Under the pieces are notes generated by a model. The model worked only from the letters and a program-made list of their open reading frames with translations, did no database searches and was not told where the DNA came from. A DNA stretch of 64,000 nt, from assembly GCA_017417585.1 (NCBI GenBank), contig JAFPYX010000034.1, forward strand, positions 1-64,000, in the 5' to 3' direction. Shown piece after piece: positions 36,140-44,823 of this stretch. Numbering within the stretch: position 1 is the first letter of the stretch; each line of letters opens with the position of its first letter. This stretch comes from Victivallales bacterium. Its GTDB lineage: Bacteria > Verrucomicrobiota > Lentisphaeria > Oligosphaerales > Oligosphaeraceae. A program made the position numbers and the translations under genes.

Positions 36140-36150
36140 TTAGGCAAGAA
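36114..36150. repeat. Partial palindromic element, copy 3
   Basis: Three 9-bp units (CTTCCCAAT, CGTCCCAAT, CGTCCCATT) followed by AGGCAAGAAAAGAATATG, a degenerate right end of the GGCAAGTTAAAG element. The left half is missing. It lies between the truncated tail-fibre-like gene and the toxin-antitoxin pair. Confidence 0.7.
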
Positions 36151-36243
36151 AAGAATATGTTCTATTTTGATACTTATTCGGTTGCAAAAAGGTTCGTATA
36201 TGTTACATTATGGATAGTTCCCAATAACGAGAGAGGAAGTCCG

Positions 36244-36519
36244 ATGAGCATTGCCACATTCAGCGTACGAGTTGACTCGGAATTGAAGTCCGAGGCCGAC
36301 AAATGTCTTGCCGCGATGGGAATGACCATGTCCACGGCAATCAACGTCTATCTGCATCAGATTGTCCGCCACCAGGCCATTCCATTTGTCATCGCCGCGT
36401 CGCCTATGCCCAATCGGGAGACCCTTCAGGCCATTGAGGAGGGCGAGCGTCTGGCGCAAGACCCCAATGCCCCTGGCTACCATGATATGGAAAGCCTGTT
36501 GAATGCCTTGAACGCATGA
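36244..36519 (+). CDS. dinJ: RelB/DinJ-family antitoxin
   Basis: A 91-residue antitoxin with an N-terminal ribbon-helix-helix domain (IATFSVRVDSELKSEADKCL, MTMSTAINVYLHQIVRHQ) typical of DinJ; the acidic C-terminus (EEGERLAQDPNAPG) wraps the toxin. ATG 36244 has GAGAGG 7 bp upstream; the longer frame from 36157 is unlikely. DinJ-like proteins neutralise YafQ and repress their own operon. The stop overlaps the toxin start by 4 bp (ATGA). The pair lies between two partial copies of the palindromic element (36114-36150 and 36870-36996), which suggests arrival or maintenance as an accessory unit. Confidence 0.92.
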   Translation: MSIATFSVRVDSELKSEADKCLAAMGMTMSTAINVYLHQIVRHQAIPFVIAASPMPNRETLQAIEEGERLAQDPNAPGYHDMESLLNALNA

Positions 36520-36794
36520 AATACGAAATCCGGTTTACATCGCAGTTCAAGAAGGACTATCGTCTTGCCCAGAAACGCAATCTTCCACTTGACGAGTTGA
36601 ATCGTATCATAGCCATGCTTGCCGAGGGAATTGAATTGCCGGAAGATTTGCATGACCATGCATTGCTCGTCAATTTCAAAAGATGCCGCGAATGTCATAT
36701 TCGACCGAACTGGCTTTTGATTTACAAGGTATTCGAGAATATCTTGGTCCTGGAATTAACCCGTACGGGAACTCACAGTGATTTGTTTGAATGA
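36516..36794 (+). CDS. yafQ: YafQ/RelE-family mRNA interferase toxin
   Basis: A 92-residue RelE-fold toxin. KYEIRFTSQFKKDYRLAQKR matches the YafQ N-terminus, and the C-terminal signature CRECHIRPNWLLIY plus LELTRTGTHSDLF holds the catalytic histidine (ECHI) and the terminal His-Ser-Asp-Leu-Phe motif. YafQ cleaves ribosome-bound mRNA at AAA lysine codons. Key residues are intact, so the toxin is probably active. Translation is coupled to the antitoxin gene by the ATGA overlap. Confidence 0.93.
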   Translation: MKYEIRFTSQFKKDYRLAQKRNLPLDELNRIIAMLAEGIELPEDLHDHALLVNFKRCRECHIRPNWLLIYKVFENILVLELTRTGTHSDLFE

Positions 36795-36869
36795 TCATTG
36801 TCGGTAATCCTACAGGAAAGGCGTGAGATAGACGGGTAGATAGAGAATGCCGTCTTGGAGTTAAAGCTT

Positions 36870-36996
36870 GGAAACTAAACCTTTAACTTGCCTGGTTTCC
36901 AGAAGATTTCTGGGACACACGGGACATATGAGACATATGAGACTTTTGGGACATGTGAGACAGCGGGGACAAGGTTATCCTGCCCGTCCCATTTAG
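36870..36996. repeat. Palindromic element, copy 4 (right end lost)
   Basis: The left end GGAAACTAAACCTTTAACTT leads into CCAGAAGATTTCTGG and then seven 9-bp units from 36912 to 36974 (GGGACACAC, GGGACATAT, GAGACATAT, GAGACTTTT, GGGACATGT, GAGACAGCG, GGGACAAGG). The complementary half is reduced to CCCGTCCCATTTAG and the terminal GGCAAGTTAAAG is absent. This copy shows the 9-bp period most clearly. Confidence 0.88.
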
Positions 36997-37006
36997 TAAT
37001 CGTTTC

Positions 37007-37049
37007 CAAAAAACATCGCCGGTCCGGCGGGGTTAGCGCGGACCGGCGA
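37007..37049 (-). terminator. Intrinsic terminator of cstA
   Basis: Perfect 11-bp stem TCGCCGGTCCG/CGGACCGGCGA (37016-37026 and 37039-37049). On the minus strand it is followed by TGTTTTTTGG, a T-run of six. It starts 27 bp after the cstA stop. Confidence 0.88.
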
Positions 37050-37075
37050 TGGATGGAAAACCTTATGTTTGGAGG

Positions 37076-38761
37076 TCAGGCTTTCTTCTTCCGGTTTGCC
37101 AGGGCATGGATGGCAAATCCGGCCAGGAGGCAGGCCATCACCAGCAGGAAGGCCCCGACGCAGAAGAGCATCCAGTTGGCCTTGCCGTAGTTCTCAATCA
37201 GCAGATTGATCAGCGCCCAGACGGAGACCACGAGCATGAAGATCATCGGGAAGAAGGCGAAAAGCCAGCGCAGCTTTTTACGCAGGAGATAGAGGGTGAT
37301 GCCCAGGAGCGTCATCGCGGCCATGAGCTGGTTGGCGGAGCCGAAGACGGGCCAGATGGCCGCGCCGTCTCCGCTTTTGGCCAGGAAGAATGCCAGCACG
37401 ACGATGGCGATGGTGGCGCTCCAGCGGTTGGAGAGGAATTGGATGGCGCGGGTCCGGGCGCCGGGTGCGGGTTCGGGCGGGCAGCGGTTGTCGTCGGCGC
37501 GCGGGAGGATGAGTTCCTGCCAGAGGAAGCGTGCGAGGCGCGTGGCGGTGTCGAGGCTGGTGAGCATGAATGCTGAGATGGCCAGCGAGATGAAGGTCGC
37601 GCCAACCTCGTATGGGATGCCCAGCGAAGTCACGAAATGCCCCACGCCCTGGGCGAACTGGATGGCGGCGGGAACGCTCTTGGCCTGCTCGGCGAACTGG
37701 TCGGGGGCGAGGTAGCCGACACTGCAGATGGCGATGACGGCCAGGACACCCTCCAGGAGCATCCCGCCGTAGCCGACGGTGCGGATGTTCTTCTCGTTGT
37801 CAATCTGCTTGGAGGAGGTTCCCGAGGCGACCAGCGCGTGGAAGCCGCTGCAGGCACCGCAGGCGATAGTCACGAAGAGCAGCGGGAGGACATCAGGGAT
37901 AAGGTGGGTATTCTCAGTGAGATGGACAGCGGGCATCTGGAGGGGCAGTCGGGCGAAGGCCACGCCGCCGATGCCCAGCGCCATCATCGCGTAGAGGAGG
38001 AAGCTGTTGAGGTAGTCGCGGGGCTGCAGCAGGAACCACACGGGGATGGTGGAGGCGATGAAGGCATAGTAGAGCAGCACGATGATCCAGATGAAGCGCG
38101 CGGTGTCCTTTTCCACGCCCAGTAGCTTCACCAGGTCAAGCGGGATGAGCGTGCCCAGCCAGATGAGGAGGAACATCAGCGGCACGAAGATCAGCGTGGC
38201 CTCCAGCAGGCTCAGGAGCTTCTGGTTGATGATGATGCCGAAGACCGGTGCCATCAGGATGAAGAGCACCGAGGCCGTTGCCACAGCGGGATTCGCGATG
38301 AATCCGTCCGCCACCTGGGTGGTGAAGACCGTCACCACCAGCAGCAGCGTCGCCAGACAGAAGAAGATGAAGATCTGCCGTCCGGCATAACCGAGTTCCT
38401 TTTCAATCACATACGCGATGCTTCGGCCCTGGTTCCTCACCGAGAGGAACATCGCCGCGAAGTCGTGCATCGCGCCCACGAAGACGCAACCCAGCAAGAT
38501 CCACAGCAGGGCAGGCATCCAGCCGTATTTCGCGGCCAGGACGGGGCCCACAATGGGACCCGCGCCGGCAATAGAGGCGAAGTGGTGCCCGAAGAGCACC
38601 GCCGGATGCGCGGGGACGTAGTCCACGCCGTCTTGCAACGACTTGGACGGGCAGACGTTTTGGGGGGACACCCCGAAGGTCTTGTCCAGGAATTTTCCGT
38701 AGATGAAGAACGCCAGCAGGAAATAGGCGATGCTGCCGATCAAGAGAAGCGCGGTGTTCAT
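37076..38761 (-). CDS. cstA: CstA-family carbon starvation/peptide (pyruvate) transporter
   Basis: A 561-residue inner membrane protein with about 15 transmembrane helices. YVPAHPAVLFGHHFASIAGA and GPIVGPVLAAKYGWMPALLW are hallmark CstA sequences, as are MHDFAAMFLSVRNQGRS and GACSGFHALVASGTSSKQ. CstA proteins import peptides or pyruvate, often under carbon limitation. The ATG at 38761 starts the family homology. A heptanucleotide tract (38764-38799) occupies the position where a Shine-Dalgarno would be. A strong terminator follows at 37007-37049. It ends with a lysine-rich tail (ALANRKKKA). Confidence 0.92.
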   Translation of the reverse strand: MNTALLLIGSIAYFLLAFFIYGKFLDKTFGVSPQNVCPSKSLQDGVDYVPAHPAVLFGHHFASIAGAGPIVGPVLAAKYGWMPALLWILLGCVFVGAMHDFAAMFLSVRNQGRSIAYVIEKELGYAGRQIFIFFCLATLLLVVTVFTTQVADGFIANPAVATASVLFILMAPVFGIIINQKLLSLLEATLIFVPLMFLLIWLGTLIPLDLVKLLGVEKDTARFIWIIVLLYYAFIASTIPVWFLLQPRDYLNSFLLYAMMALGIGGVAFARLPLQMPAVHLTENTHLIPDVLPLLFVTIACGACSGFHALVASGTSSKQIDNEKNIRTVGYGGMLLEGVLAVIAICSVGYLAPDQFAEQAKSVPAAIQFAQGVGHFVTSLGIPYEVGATFISLAISAFMLTSLDTATRLARFLWQELILPRADDNRCPPEPAPGARTRAIQFLSNRWSATIAIVVLAFFLAKSGDGAAIWPVFGSANQLMAAMTLLGITLYLLRKKLRWLFAFFPMIFMLVVSVWALINLLIENYGKANWMLFCVGAFLLVMACLLAGFAIHALANRKKKA

Positions 38762-38763
38762 GG

Positions 38764-38799
38764 TAAATTCGTAATGCGTAGTTCGTAATGCGTAATTGC
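38764..38799. repeat. 7-bp period CATTACG tract before cstA
   Basis: On the minus strand: AATTACG, CATTACG, AACTACG, CATTACG, AATTTAC, then CATG. The tract touches the start codon and no purine-rich ribosome site is present. Confidence 0.88.
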
Positions 38800-38833
38800 T
38801 GGCCCCGCAGTTCCCTTTCCCCATCAAAGACAA

Positions 38834-38868
38834 CCACCCCGGCCAGGGCAAACTGTCAGCCGGGGTGG
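38834..38868 (-). terminator. Hairpin terminator of yebC
   Basis: Stem CCACCCCGGC/GCCGGGGTGG (38834-38843 and 38859-38868), 28 bp after the yebC stop on the minus strand, followed by TTGTCTTTGATGG, a moderately T-rich tail. Confidence 0.7.
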
Positions 38869-38896
38869 TGGGGCGTGGAATTGGGGGTAAGAAGCG

Positions 38897-39667
38897 TTAT
38901 TCCTCATCCTCGGCGGCGAGCTGTTCGGCCACGGCGTCGGAGAGTTCCATGTCGGTATAGACCGCCTGGCAGTCATCGTATTCCTCAAGGACGTCGATGA
39001 ACTTCTGGACGGACTTGGCGACATTGAGTTCGGTGACTTCGGTCATCGTGTCGGGGATCATCGCAATGGAGGACTCGGTGGGCGTGATGCCCTTGCCTTC
39101 GAAGATGGCGACGATTTTGGCGAAGGCATCGGGCGGCGCGATGATTTCGGCGGAGCCGTCATCGACCTGGATGTCGTCCACGTCGGCATCGTTTTCGAGG
39201 AAGAGTTCCATGAGCTTGTCTTCATCGGCCCAGTCGCCCTCGATCACGAAGCGGCTCTTGCGCTTGAACTTGTAGGAGACCGCGCCGGAGGAGGCCATCT
39301 TGCAGTTGTGGCGGGTGAAGAAGGAGCGGATGTCCGCCGCGCAGCGGTTCTTGTTGTCGGACATGCAGTTGACAATCACGGAGATGCCGCCTGCGGCGAT
39401 GCCCTCGTAGGTGAATTCCTCGATGGCGGCGCCGCCGAGTGCGCCCGTGCCCTTCTTGATGGCGCGGTCGATATTGTCATTCGGCATGTTGGCGGCCTTG
39501 GCCGCGGCGATGGCGGTGCGGAGACGGGCGTTCAGGGCGGGGTCGCCGCCGCCTTCACGGGCAGCCTGGATGATTTCCTTGGAGACGCGGGAGAAGATGG
39601 CGCCGCGCTTGGCGTCAGCCGCGCCCTTCTTGTGCTTGATCGAAGACCATTTATTGTGTCCTGACAT
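38897..39667 (-). CDS. yebC: YebC/PmpR-family translation/transcription factor
   Basis: A 256-residue protein of the YebC/TACO1 family. The start MSGHNKWSSIKHKKGAADAK is diagnostic; GGGDPALNARLRTAIAAAK, NMPNDNIDRAIKKGTG and YEGIAAGGISVIV follow at the expected positions. Members have been described as DNA-binding regulators and, more recently, as ribosome-associated factors helping translation of proline-rich stretches. The C-terminus has an acidic tail (QLAAEDEE). It is transcribed alone: repeats and a promoter-less gap lie on the cstA side and a 249-bp divergent region on the other. Confidence 0.95.
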   Translation of the reverse strand: MSGHNKWSSIKHKKGAADAKRGAIFSRVSKEIIQAAREGGGDPALNARLRTAIAAAKAANMPNDNIDRAIKKGTGALGGAAIEEFTYEGIAAGGISVIVNCMSDNKNRCAADIRSFFTRHNCKMASSGAVSYKFKRKSRFVIEGDWADEDKLMELFLENDADVDDIQVDDGSAEIIAPPDAFAKIVAIFEGKGITPTESSIAMIPDTMTEVTELNVAKSVQKFIDVLEEYDDCQAVYTDMELSDAVAEQLAAEDEE

Positions 39668-39916
39668 ACGAGAATGAAACTCCTGCTATGGGGTTACAGT
39701 GGGAAAAATGCTTCGGCCGGAACGGGGCAACTCTTTCTCCCGTCACGAAGCCTCCGACGATTCGGTGCGTGTTTTTAAATTTATATGCTTTACGGATTTT
39801 TGCCACTCATCGCACGAGAAATCCTTCCACGACGCTTCCGCGACAGGCAAAGAGATTATATTGAGCACGTGTCTTGTCTTCACTTTCCGTCACAAAAACT
39901 CCATGAGGATTAATCC

Positions 39917-40765
39917 ATGACACTCAAGATCGGAACCATCATCGGCATCCACGAGGGAAACTACAAGAACCTCTTTCAGAAGCTGGTCAATTTTGGCCTA
40001 CATACCTGCCAGATCAGCAACTGGAATGTCAAATTCTATGATGCCGATTACGAGACGAAGGTCGCCTGCGTCAAGCAGCAGATGAAGGATCTTGAGGTCG
40101 CGCCTTCGGCGGTCTGGGCCGGCTACAGCGGTCTGGTCTGCTGGAATTTCACCGAAGGACCGGTGACGATGGGGCTGGTGCCGGAGGACCACCGCCAGCA
40201 CCGCGTGGAGGAACTCAAGCGCGGGGCGGACTTCGCCGCCGCCATCGGCGTGCGAGCCATCATCACCCACTGCGGGTTCCTCCCGGAGAACATGACCGAC
40301 GCGAACTTCGACATCATCCGGTGCGCGATCTATGACGTGGCGGCCTACTGCAAGAACCTCGGCATCGGCTTCTGGTTCGAGACCGGCCAGGAGACGCCTG
40401 TGGCGCTGCTGCGCATGATCCAGGCCGTCGAGGCAATGGGGCTGGACAACCTGGGCATCAACCTCGACCCCGCGAATCTGCTGCTCTACGGCAAGGGCAA
40501 CCCCATCGACGCCCTGAACGTCTTCGGGAAATATGTCCACAACATCCATGTCAAGGACGGCTTTGTGCCCACGACTGGCACCCATTTGGGCAAGGAGGCG
40601 CAGGTGGGGCAGGGCATGGTGAACTACCCGCGCTTCGTCAAGCGTCTTCTGGAGATCGGCTTCCACGAGGAGTTCATCATCGAGCGCGAGATTCCCGAGG
40701 GTGAGCAGCAGACCGCCGACATCCGCGAGACCATCCAGAACCTGAAGGTCTGGGCGGGGGAATAA
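39917..40765 (+). CDS. Sugar phosphate isomerase/epimerase (AP endonuclease 2-like TIM barrel)
   Basis: A 282-residue TIM barrel of the xylose-isomerase-like family. Supporting strands are THCGFLPENM, GFWFETGQETPVALLRMIQ (metal glutamate), LGINLDPANLLLYGKGNP (metal aspartate), YVHNIHVKDG (histidine and aspartate) and EFIIEREIPEG (last glutamate), giving the usual divalent-metal site. Such enzymes isomerise or epimerise keto-sugars and inositol derivatives. GAGG lies 8 bp before the ATG. A variant of the GGATTTATATTGA motif lies 52 bp upstream. It is followed by a gap of 80 bp filled with repeats before ispH. The substrate is unknown. Confidence 0.85.
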   Translation: MTLKIGTIIGIHEGNYKNLFQKLVNFGLHTCQISNWNVKFYDADYETKVACVKQQMKDLEVAPSAVWAGYSGLVCWNFTEGPVTMGLVPEDHRQHRVEELKRGADFAAAIGVRAIITHCGFLPENMTDANFDIIRCAIYDVAAYCKNLGIGFWFETGQETPVALLRMIQAVEAMGLDNLGINLDPANLLLYGKGNPIDALNVFGKYVHNIHVKDGFVPTTGTHLGKEAQVGQGMVNYPRFVKRLLEIGFHEEFIIEREIPEGEQQTADIRETIQNLKVWAGE

Positions 40766-40798
40766 GGTTAATAAGGTTAAAAGTGCTTCTTAGCATTC

Positions 40799-40884
40799 CT
40801 AGCCTCCTAGTCTGCCTAGCCGGACTAGCATGGCTAGTTGGGCTAGAATGGCTGCCAATTACGAATTACGAATTGCAAATTGCC
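40799..40884. repeat. CTAG nonamers running into AATTACG heptamers, covering the ispH start
   Basis: CTAG occurs at 40799, 40807, 40816, 40825, 40834 and 40843 (9-bp steps after the first). At 40854-40884 the heptamers CAATTAC, GAATTAC, GAATTGC, AAATTGC follow. Both candidate ispH start codons (40830, 40848) and the first codons of the gene lie inside these repeats. Just upstream, AATAAGGTT is repeated twice on a 9-bp period (40761-40778). Confidence 0.9.
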
Positions 40885-41708
40885 TTGGATTCTGCGGCGG
40901 TGTCAGGCGCGCCATGGAGACCTTCGAGCGCCTGCGTGCCGAGACTCCTGCGGAGGAACCGGTCTATGTCCTGCATGAGCTGGTTCACAATCGCGTGGTG
41001 ACCGGGCAGATGGAGTCGCGTGGCGCGGTCTTCATCGCCACTCCGGAGGAACTGCCGGAGGGCGCGACGTGTCTGATTGGCGCGCATGGCGTGGGGGCGG
41101 AGACCGAACGGCTCTTGCGGAAACGCACCGGCCATCTGGTGGACGCGACATGCCCCATTGTCGCGAAAGTCCAGCAGAGTGCCGCGAAGTTGACGGCTGA
41201 GGAGGCGCTGGTGCTCTTCGGCGTTCGCGGGCATCCCGAGGCGGTGGGCATCCTTGGACACGCAGGGACAGCACGGCATTTCTTGGTGACCGGCGCGGAA
41301 GAAATTGCCGCATTGCCGGAATTGTCCAGACCTGTCTTGCTTTGTCAGACCACGATGAGCCACGAACAGGCAGACTCCGTTTTCGCGGCATTGCGTGCGC
41401 GTTTCCCGGATGCCCGCCGTGATGGGGTGATTTGCCATGCCTCCTCGGAGCGCCAGTCTGCCGTGGAGGAGCTGGTGGAACATATCGACCTCCTGCTGGT
41501 GATAGGTTCGTCGCACAGCTCGAATGCGAATCGTCTTCGCGAGATTGGCGAGCGTTCGGGGATTCCCTCATATCTCATCGAGGGGCCGGAGCAGTTGCCC
41601 GCCGAATTGGGAAACTTTCGCCGGATAGGCCTTTCCGCCGGCGCGAGCACGCCGGATGAGCAGATTCGCCTCACCGTCGAGGCATTGCGTCAAATTCTTG
41701 AAATTTGA
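40848..41708 (+). CDS. ispH: 4-hydroxy-3-methylbut-2-enyl diphosphate reductase
   Basis: A 286-residue iron-sulfur enzyme forming IPP and DMAPP in the last step of the MEP pathway. The three cluster cysteines are in LGFCGGVRRAM, DATCPIVAK and GVICHASSERQ; substrate-binding residues are in HELVHN, GAHGVG, GHPEAVG, CQTTMS and SSHSSNANRL. The N-terminus (MAANYELRIANC) is encoded by 7-bp repeats, and the two possible ATGs (40848, or 40830 within CTAG repeats) lack a Shine-Dalgarno; 40848 best fits family length. The stop overlaps the dxs start, so ispH, dxs and uppS form an isoprenoid operon. Confidence 0.94.
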   Translation: MAANYELRIANCLGFCGGVRRAMETFERLRAETPAEEPVYVLHELVHNRVVTGQMESRGAVFIATPEELPEGATCLIGAHGVGAETERLLRKRTGHLVDATCPIVAKVQQSAAKLTAEEALVLFGVRGHPEAVGILGHAGTARHFLVTGAEEIAALPELSRPVLLCQTTMSHEQADSVFAALRARFPDARRDGVICHASSERQSAVEELVEHIDLLLVIGSSHSSNANRLREIGERSGIPSYLIEGPEQLPAELGNFRRIGLSAGASTPDEQIRLTVEALRQILEI

Positions 41709-43554
41709 ACGAAGATTTTCCCAATCATGAACAGCTTTCGCGGATGACGCGTCAAGAGTTGTCACAAGTCGCCGTGCGGCTGCGGGAGACCATTCTTGAG
41801 ACGGTGGCTCGTCAAGGCGGTCATCTTGCCTCCAATCTGGGAACTGTGGAAATATGCCTGGCGCTCCACACGGTCTTTCAGATTCCGGAGGAGGCGTGCG
41901 TCTTTTTCGATGTGGGTCACCAGGCGTATGCACACAAACTGTTGACGGGGAGAAGCGAGGCTTTTGGGCATCTGCGTTCTTGCGACGGTTGTTCAGGCTT
42001 TCCGAATCCCGCCGAGTCGTCTGCCGATCCGCTGGTGGCTGGACATGCCGGAGTGGCGTTTTCCCAGGCACTGGGCCATGCCCAGGCGCTGGAACTCCAG
42101 CATCGCCCCGGCTTGGCGATAGCAGTCATCGGTGACGGAGCGATGAGTTGTGGCATTCCCTGGGAGGCAATGAATAATCTTGATGCCGGCGGAAGTCGTC
42201 TGGTAGTGGTTCTCAATGACAATCAGATGTCGATTGCACCCAACCGGGGCACTCTGAGGCGTTGTCTGAACCGATTCATCGGAGGGCGTTTTTACAACCG
42301 CATGAAGCGAGCGCTCAAGAATGTCCTGGGAGCCAAGTCGCCTGGACGTCGGCAGAGCTTCTGGCGACGTATTGAGAATACTCTCAAGAATGCCTTTCTG
42401 CCTCCTGGAACCATCTTCCAGGAACTGGGCATGAGGTATTTCGGGCCATTTGATGGCAATGACCTGGATGAATTGGTCGCGATCTTCCGGCGTCTTCCAG
42501 AGATTGGCGGACAGCCGGTGCTGCTCCATGTCGTTACACGTAAGGGTGCCGGATGCGATTTTGCAGAGCGCAATCCCAAGGTCTATCATGGCGTTGGCGG
42601 CTTCCGGCTTTCCGATGGCGCGTTGCGGAAGTCTTCCTCGCTGACCTTCTCAAAGGCCTTCGGAGATGCGCTGGGCAGGCTTGCGGCGGAGCACTCGCAG
42701 GTCGTGGCGGTTTCCGCCGCGATGGTGGAGGGCACGGGGCTGGCCAATTTTGAGGCGAATCGCCCGGACCGCGTTTTCGATACCGGAATCGCCGAGGAGC
42801 ACGCCATCGCTTTCGCCGCAGGTTTGGCGCAGGCGGGAATGCGCCCTGTGGTGGCGCTCTACGCGACCTTCCTTCAGCGTGCGCTGGACAATCTCTATCA
42901 CGATGTCTGCCTGAATCGCCTGCCGGTCATTTTCGCCATTGACCGTGCCGGTGTGGTCGAGGACGGGCCGACCCACCATGGCATATACGACCTGGCTTTC
43001 CTGATGCAGATGCCAAATCTCACGATTCTTTCGCCGGCCGACGCCGTGGAATTGGAGGCGATGCTTCGCTTTGCATACGACTTGGAAACCCCGGCGCTTC
43101 TCCGCTATCCAAAGGCAAAGTGCCTGGAGGAACCTGCGCCGCATCCTCCGCTGAAGCTGGGAAAGGCACGGTTGCTGAGCGAGCCTTCTGATGCTACGCT
43201 GGCCATCTGGGCAAGCGGTGCGGAGGCCGCGACGGCCTGGCAGGTTGCCGAGGAGCTGGCTGCCGTGCGGACGAATTGTCGCGCGGCAGTAGTGGACGCA
43301 CGGTTTCTCAAGCCCTTTGACGCCGAGTTGGCACGGCGTTTCGCAGATGTCCCGCAGTTCACAATCGAGGATGCAGTGCCCGCCGGAGGGCTTTTTGGCG
43401 CATTGAATGAGGCGTTGGCTGCAATTCCCCACAAACCGTTGCGGGCCTTCGGCTGGCCTGCCGATTGCATTGTCCCTCATGGCGATCCGACCGAGCTGCG
43501 GCGGCAGTTCGGCTTGACGTCGAGGGCAATTGCCGAGTCAATTCTAAAGGAATT

Positions 43555-43558
<4 letters not shown>
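41705..43558 (+). CDS. dxs: 1-deoxy-D-xylulose-5-phosphate synthase
   Basis: A 617-residue thiamine-diphosphate enzyme condensing pyruvate and glyceraldehyde 3-phosphate, the first MEP-pathway step. Signatures: QGGHLASNLGTVEICLALH, DVGHQAYAHKLLTGR, the TPP motif GDGAMSCGIPWEAMNN, and FDTGIAEEHAIAFAAGLA with the catalytic glutamate, followed by the transketolase C-terminal domain. The TTG at 41705, overlapping the ispH stop as TTGA, preserves the usual N-terminal helix (LSRMTRQELSQVAVRLRE); an ATG at 41744 would truncate it. It overlaps uppS by 4 bp. An arginine-rich linker near 42290-42380 (KRALKNVLGAKSPGRR) is longer than usual between the first two domains. Confidence 0.95.
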
Positions 43559-44247
<689 letters not shown>

Positions 44248-44250
<3 letters not shown>

Positions 44251-44310
44251 CCCTTCCATTCTGGCTAGTTCGGCGAGAGCCACATTTCACTTTTCATATT
44301 TCACATTGAA
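44248..44310. repeat. CTAG nonamers and a 7-bp period TTTCA tract before the Nudix gene
   Basis: CTAGCCCTT, CCATTCTGG, CTAGTTCGG follow the uppS stop on a 9-bp period. From 44283 the heptamers CATTTCA, CTTTTCA, TATTTCA, CATTGAA run straight into the ATG at 44311; no Shine-Dalgarno is visible. Confidence 0.82.
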
Positions 44311-44799
44311 ATGAACTACTGTCCCATCATCGGCACCCTTGGCTATATCCTCTCGCCTGACCGCCAGTCCGTACTGCTTACGCATCGCATTGCCCGCAAG
44401 TCGGACGAGCAATTCGGCAAATACAACGGCCTGGGCGGCCATCTGGAGCCCAACGAGGATGTCGCCGCCGGGATGATCCGCGAGATCCGCGAGGAGTCCA
44501 CCCTCGAGGTCAAGGAAATGACATTGCGTGGCACGGTTAACTGGACCGGCTTCGGTCCGCACGGCGAAGACTGGCTGGGGTTCGTCTTCCTGATTACCAG
44601 ATTCACCGGCACGCCGCTCTCCACCAACGAGGAGGGAACCCTCTCCTGGGTGCCGCTCAAGGACTTCCCGAAATACCCCATGTGGGAGGGCGACAAGTAC
44701 TTCCTGCCGTTGGTCTTCGATGGAGACCCGCGACCCTTCCACGGCTTCATGCCCTACGACGGCGACCGCCCGCTCTCCTGGAAATTCACACGGCTTTAA
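44311..44799 (+). CDS. Nudix hydrolase (MutT/8-oxo-dGTP diphosphatase-like)
   Basis: A 162-residue Nudix protein. The Nudix box reads GHLEPNEDVAAGMIREIREE, with all catalytic glutamates and the REUxEE core; the usual glycine near its end is replaced by threonine. GTLGYILSPDRQSVLLTHR and KYNGLGGHLEP resemble MutT/YvcI-type enzymes that sanitise oxidised nucleotides. The start codon abuts a heptanucleotide repeat. dsbD begins 24 bp downstream after GGAAGG, possibly in the same transcript. Substrate is inferred from family resemblance only. Confidence 0.88.
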   Translation: MNYCPIIGTLGYILSPDRQSVLLTHRIARKSDEQFGKYNGLGGHLEPNEDVAAGMIREIREESTLEVKEMTLRGTVNWTGFGPHGEDWLGFVFLITRFTGTPLSTNEEGTLSWVPLKDFPKYPMWEGDKYFLPLVFDGDPRPFHGFMPYDGDRPLSWKFTRL

Positions 44800-44823
44800 T
44801 CCGGAAGGCCCGGAAGGACATTC

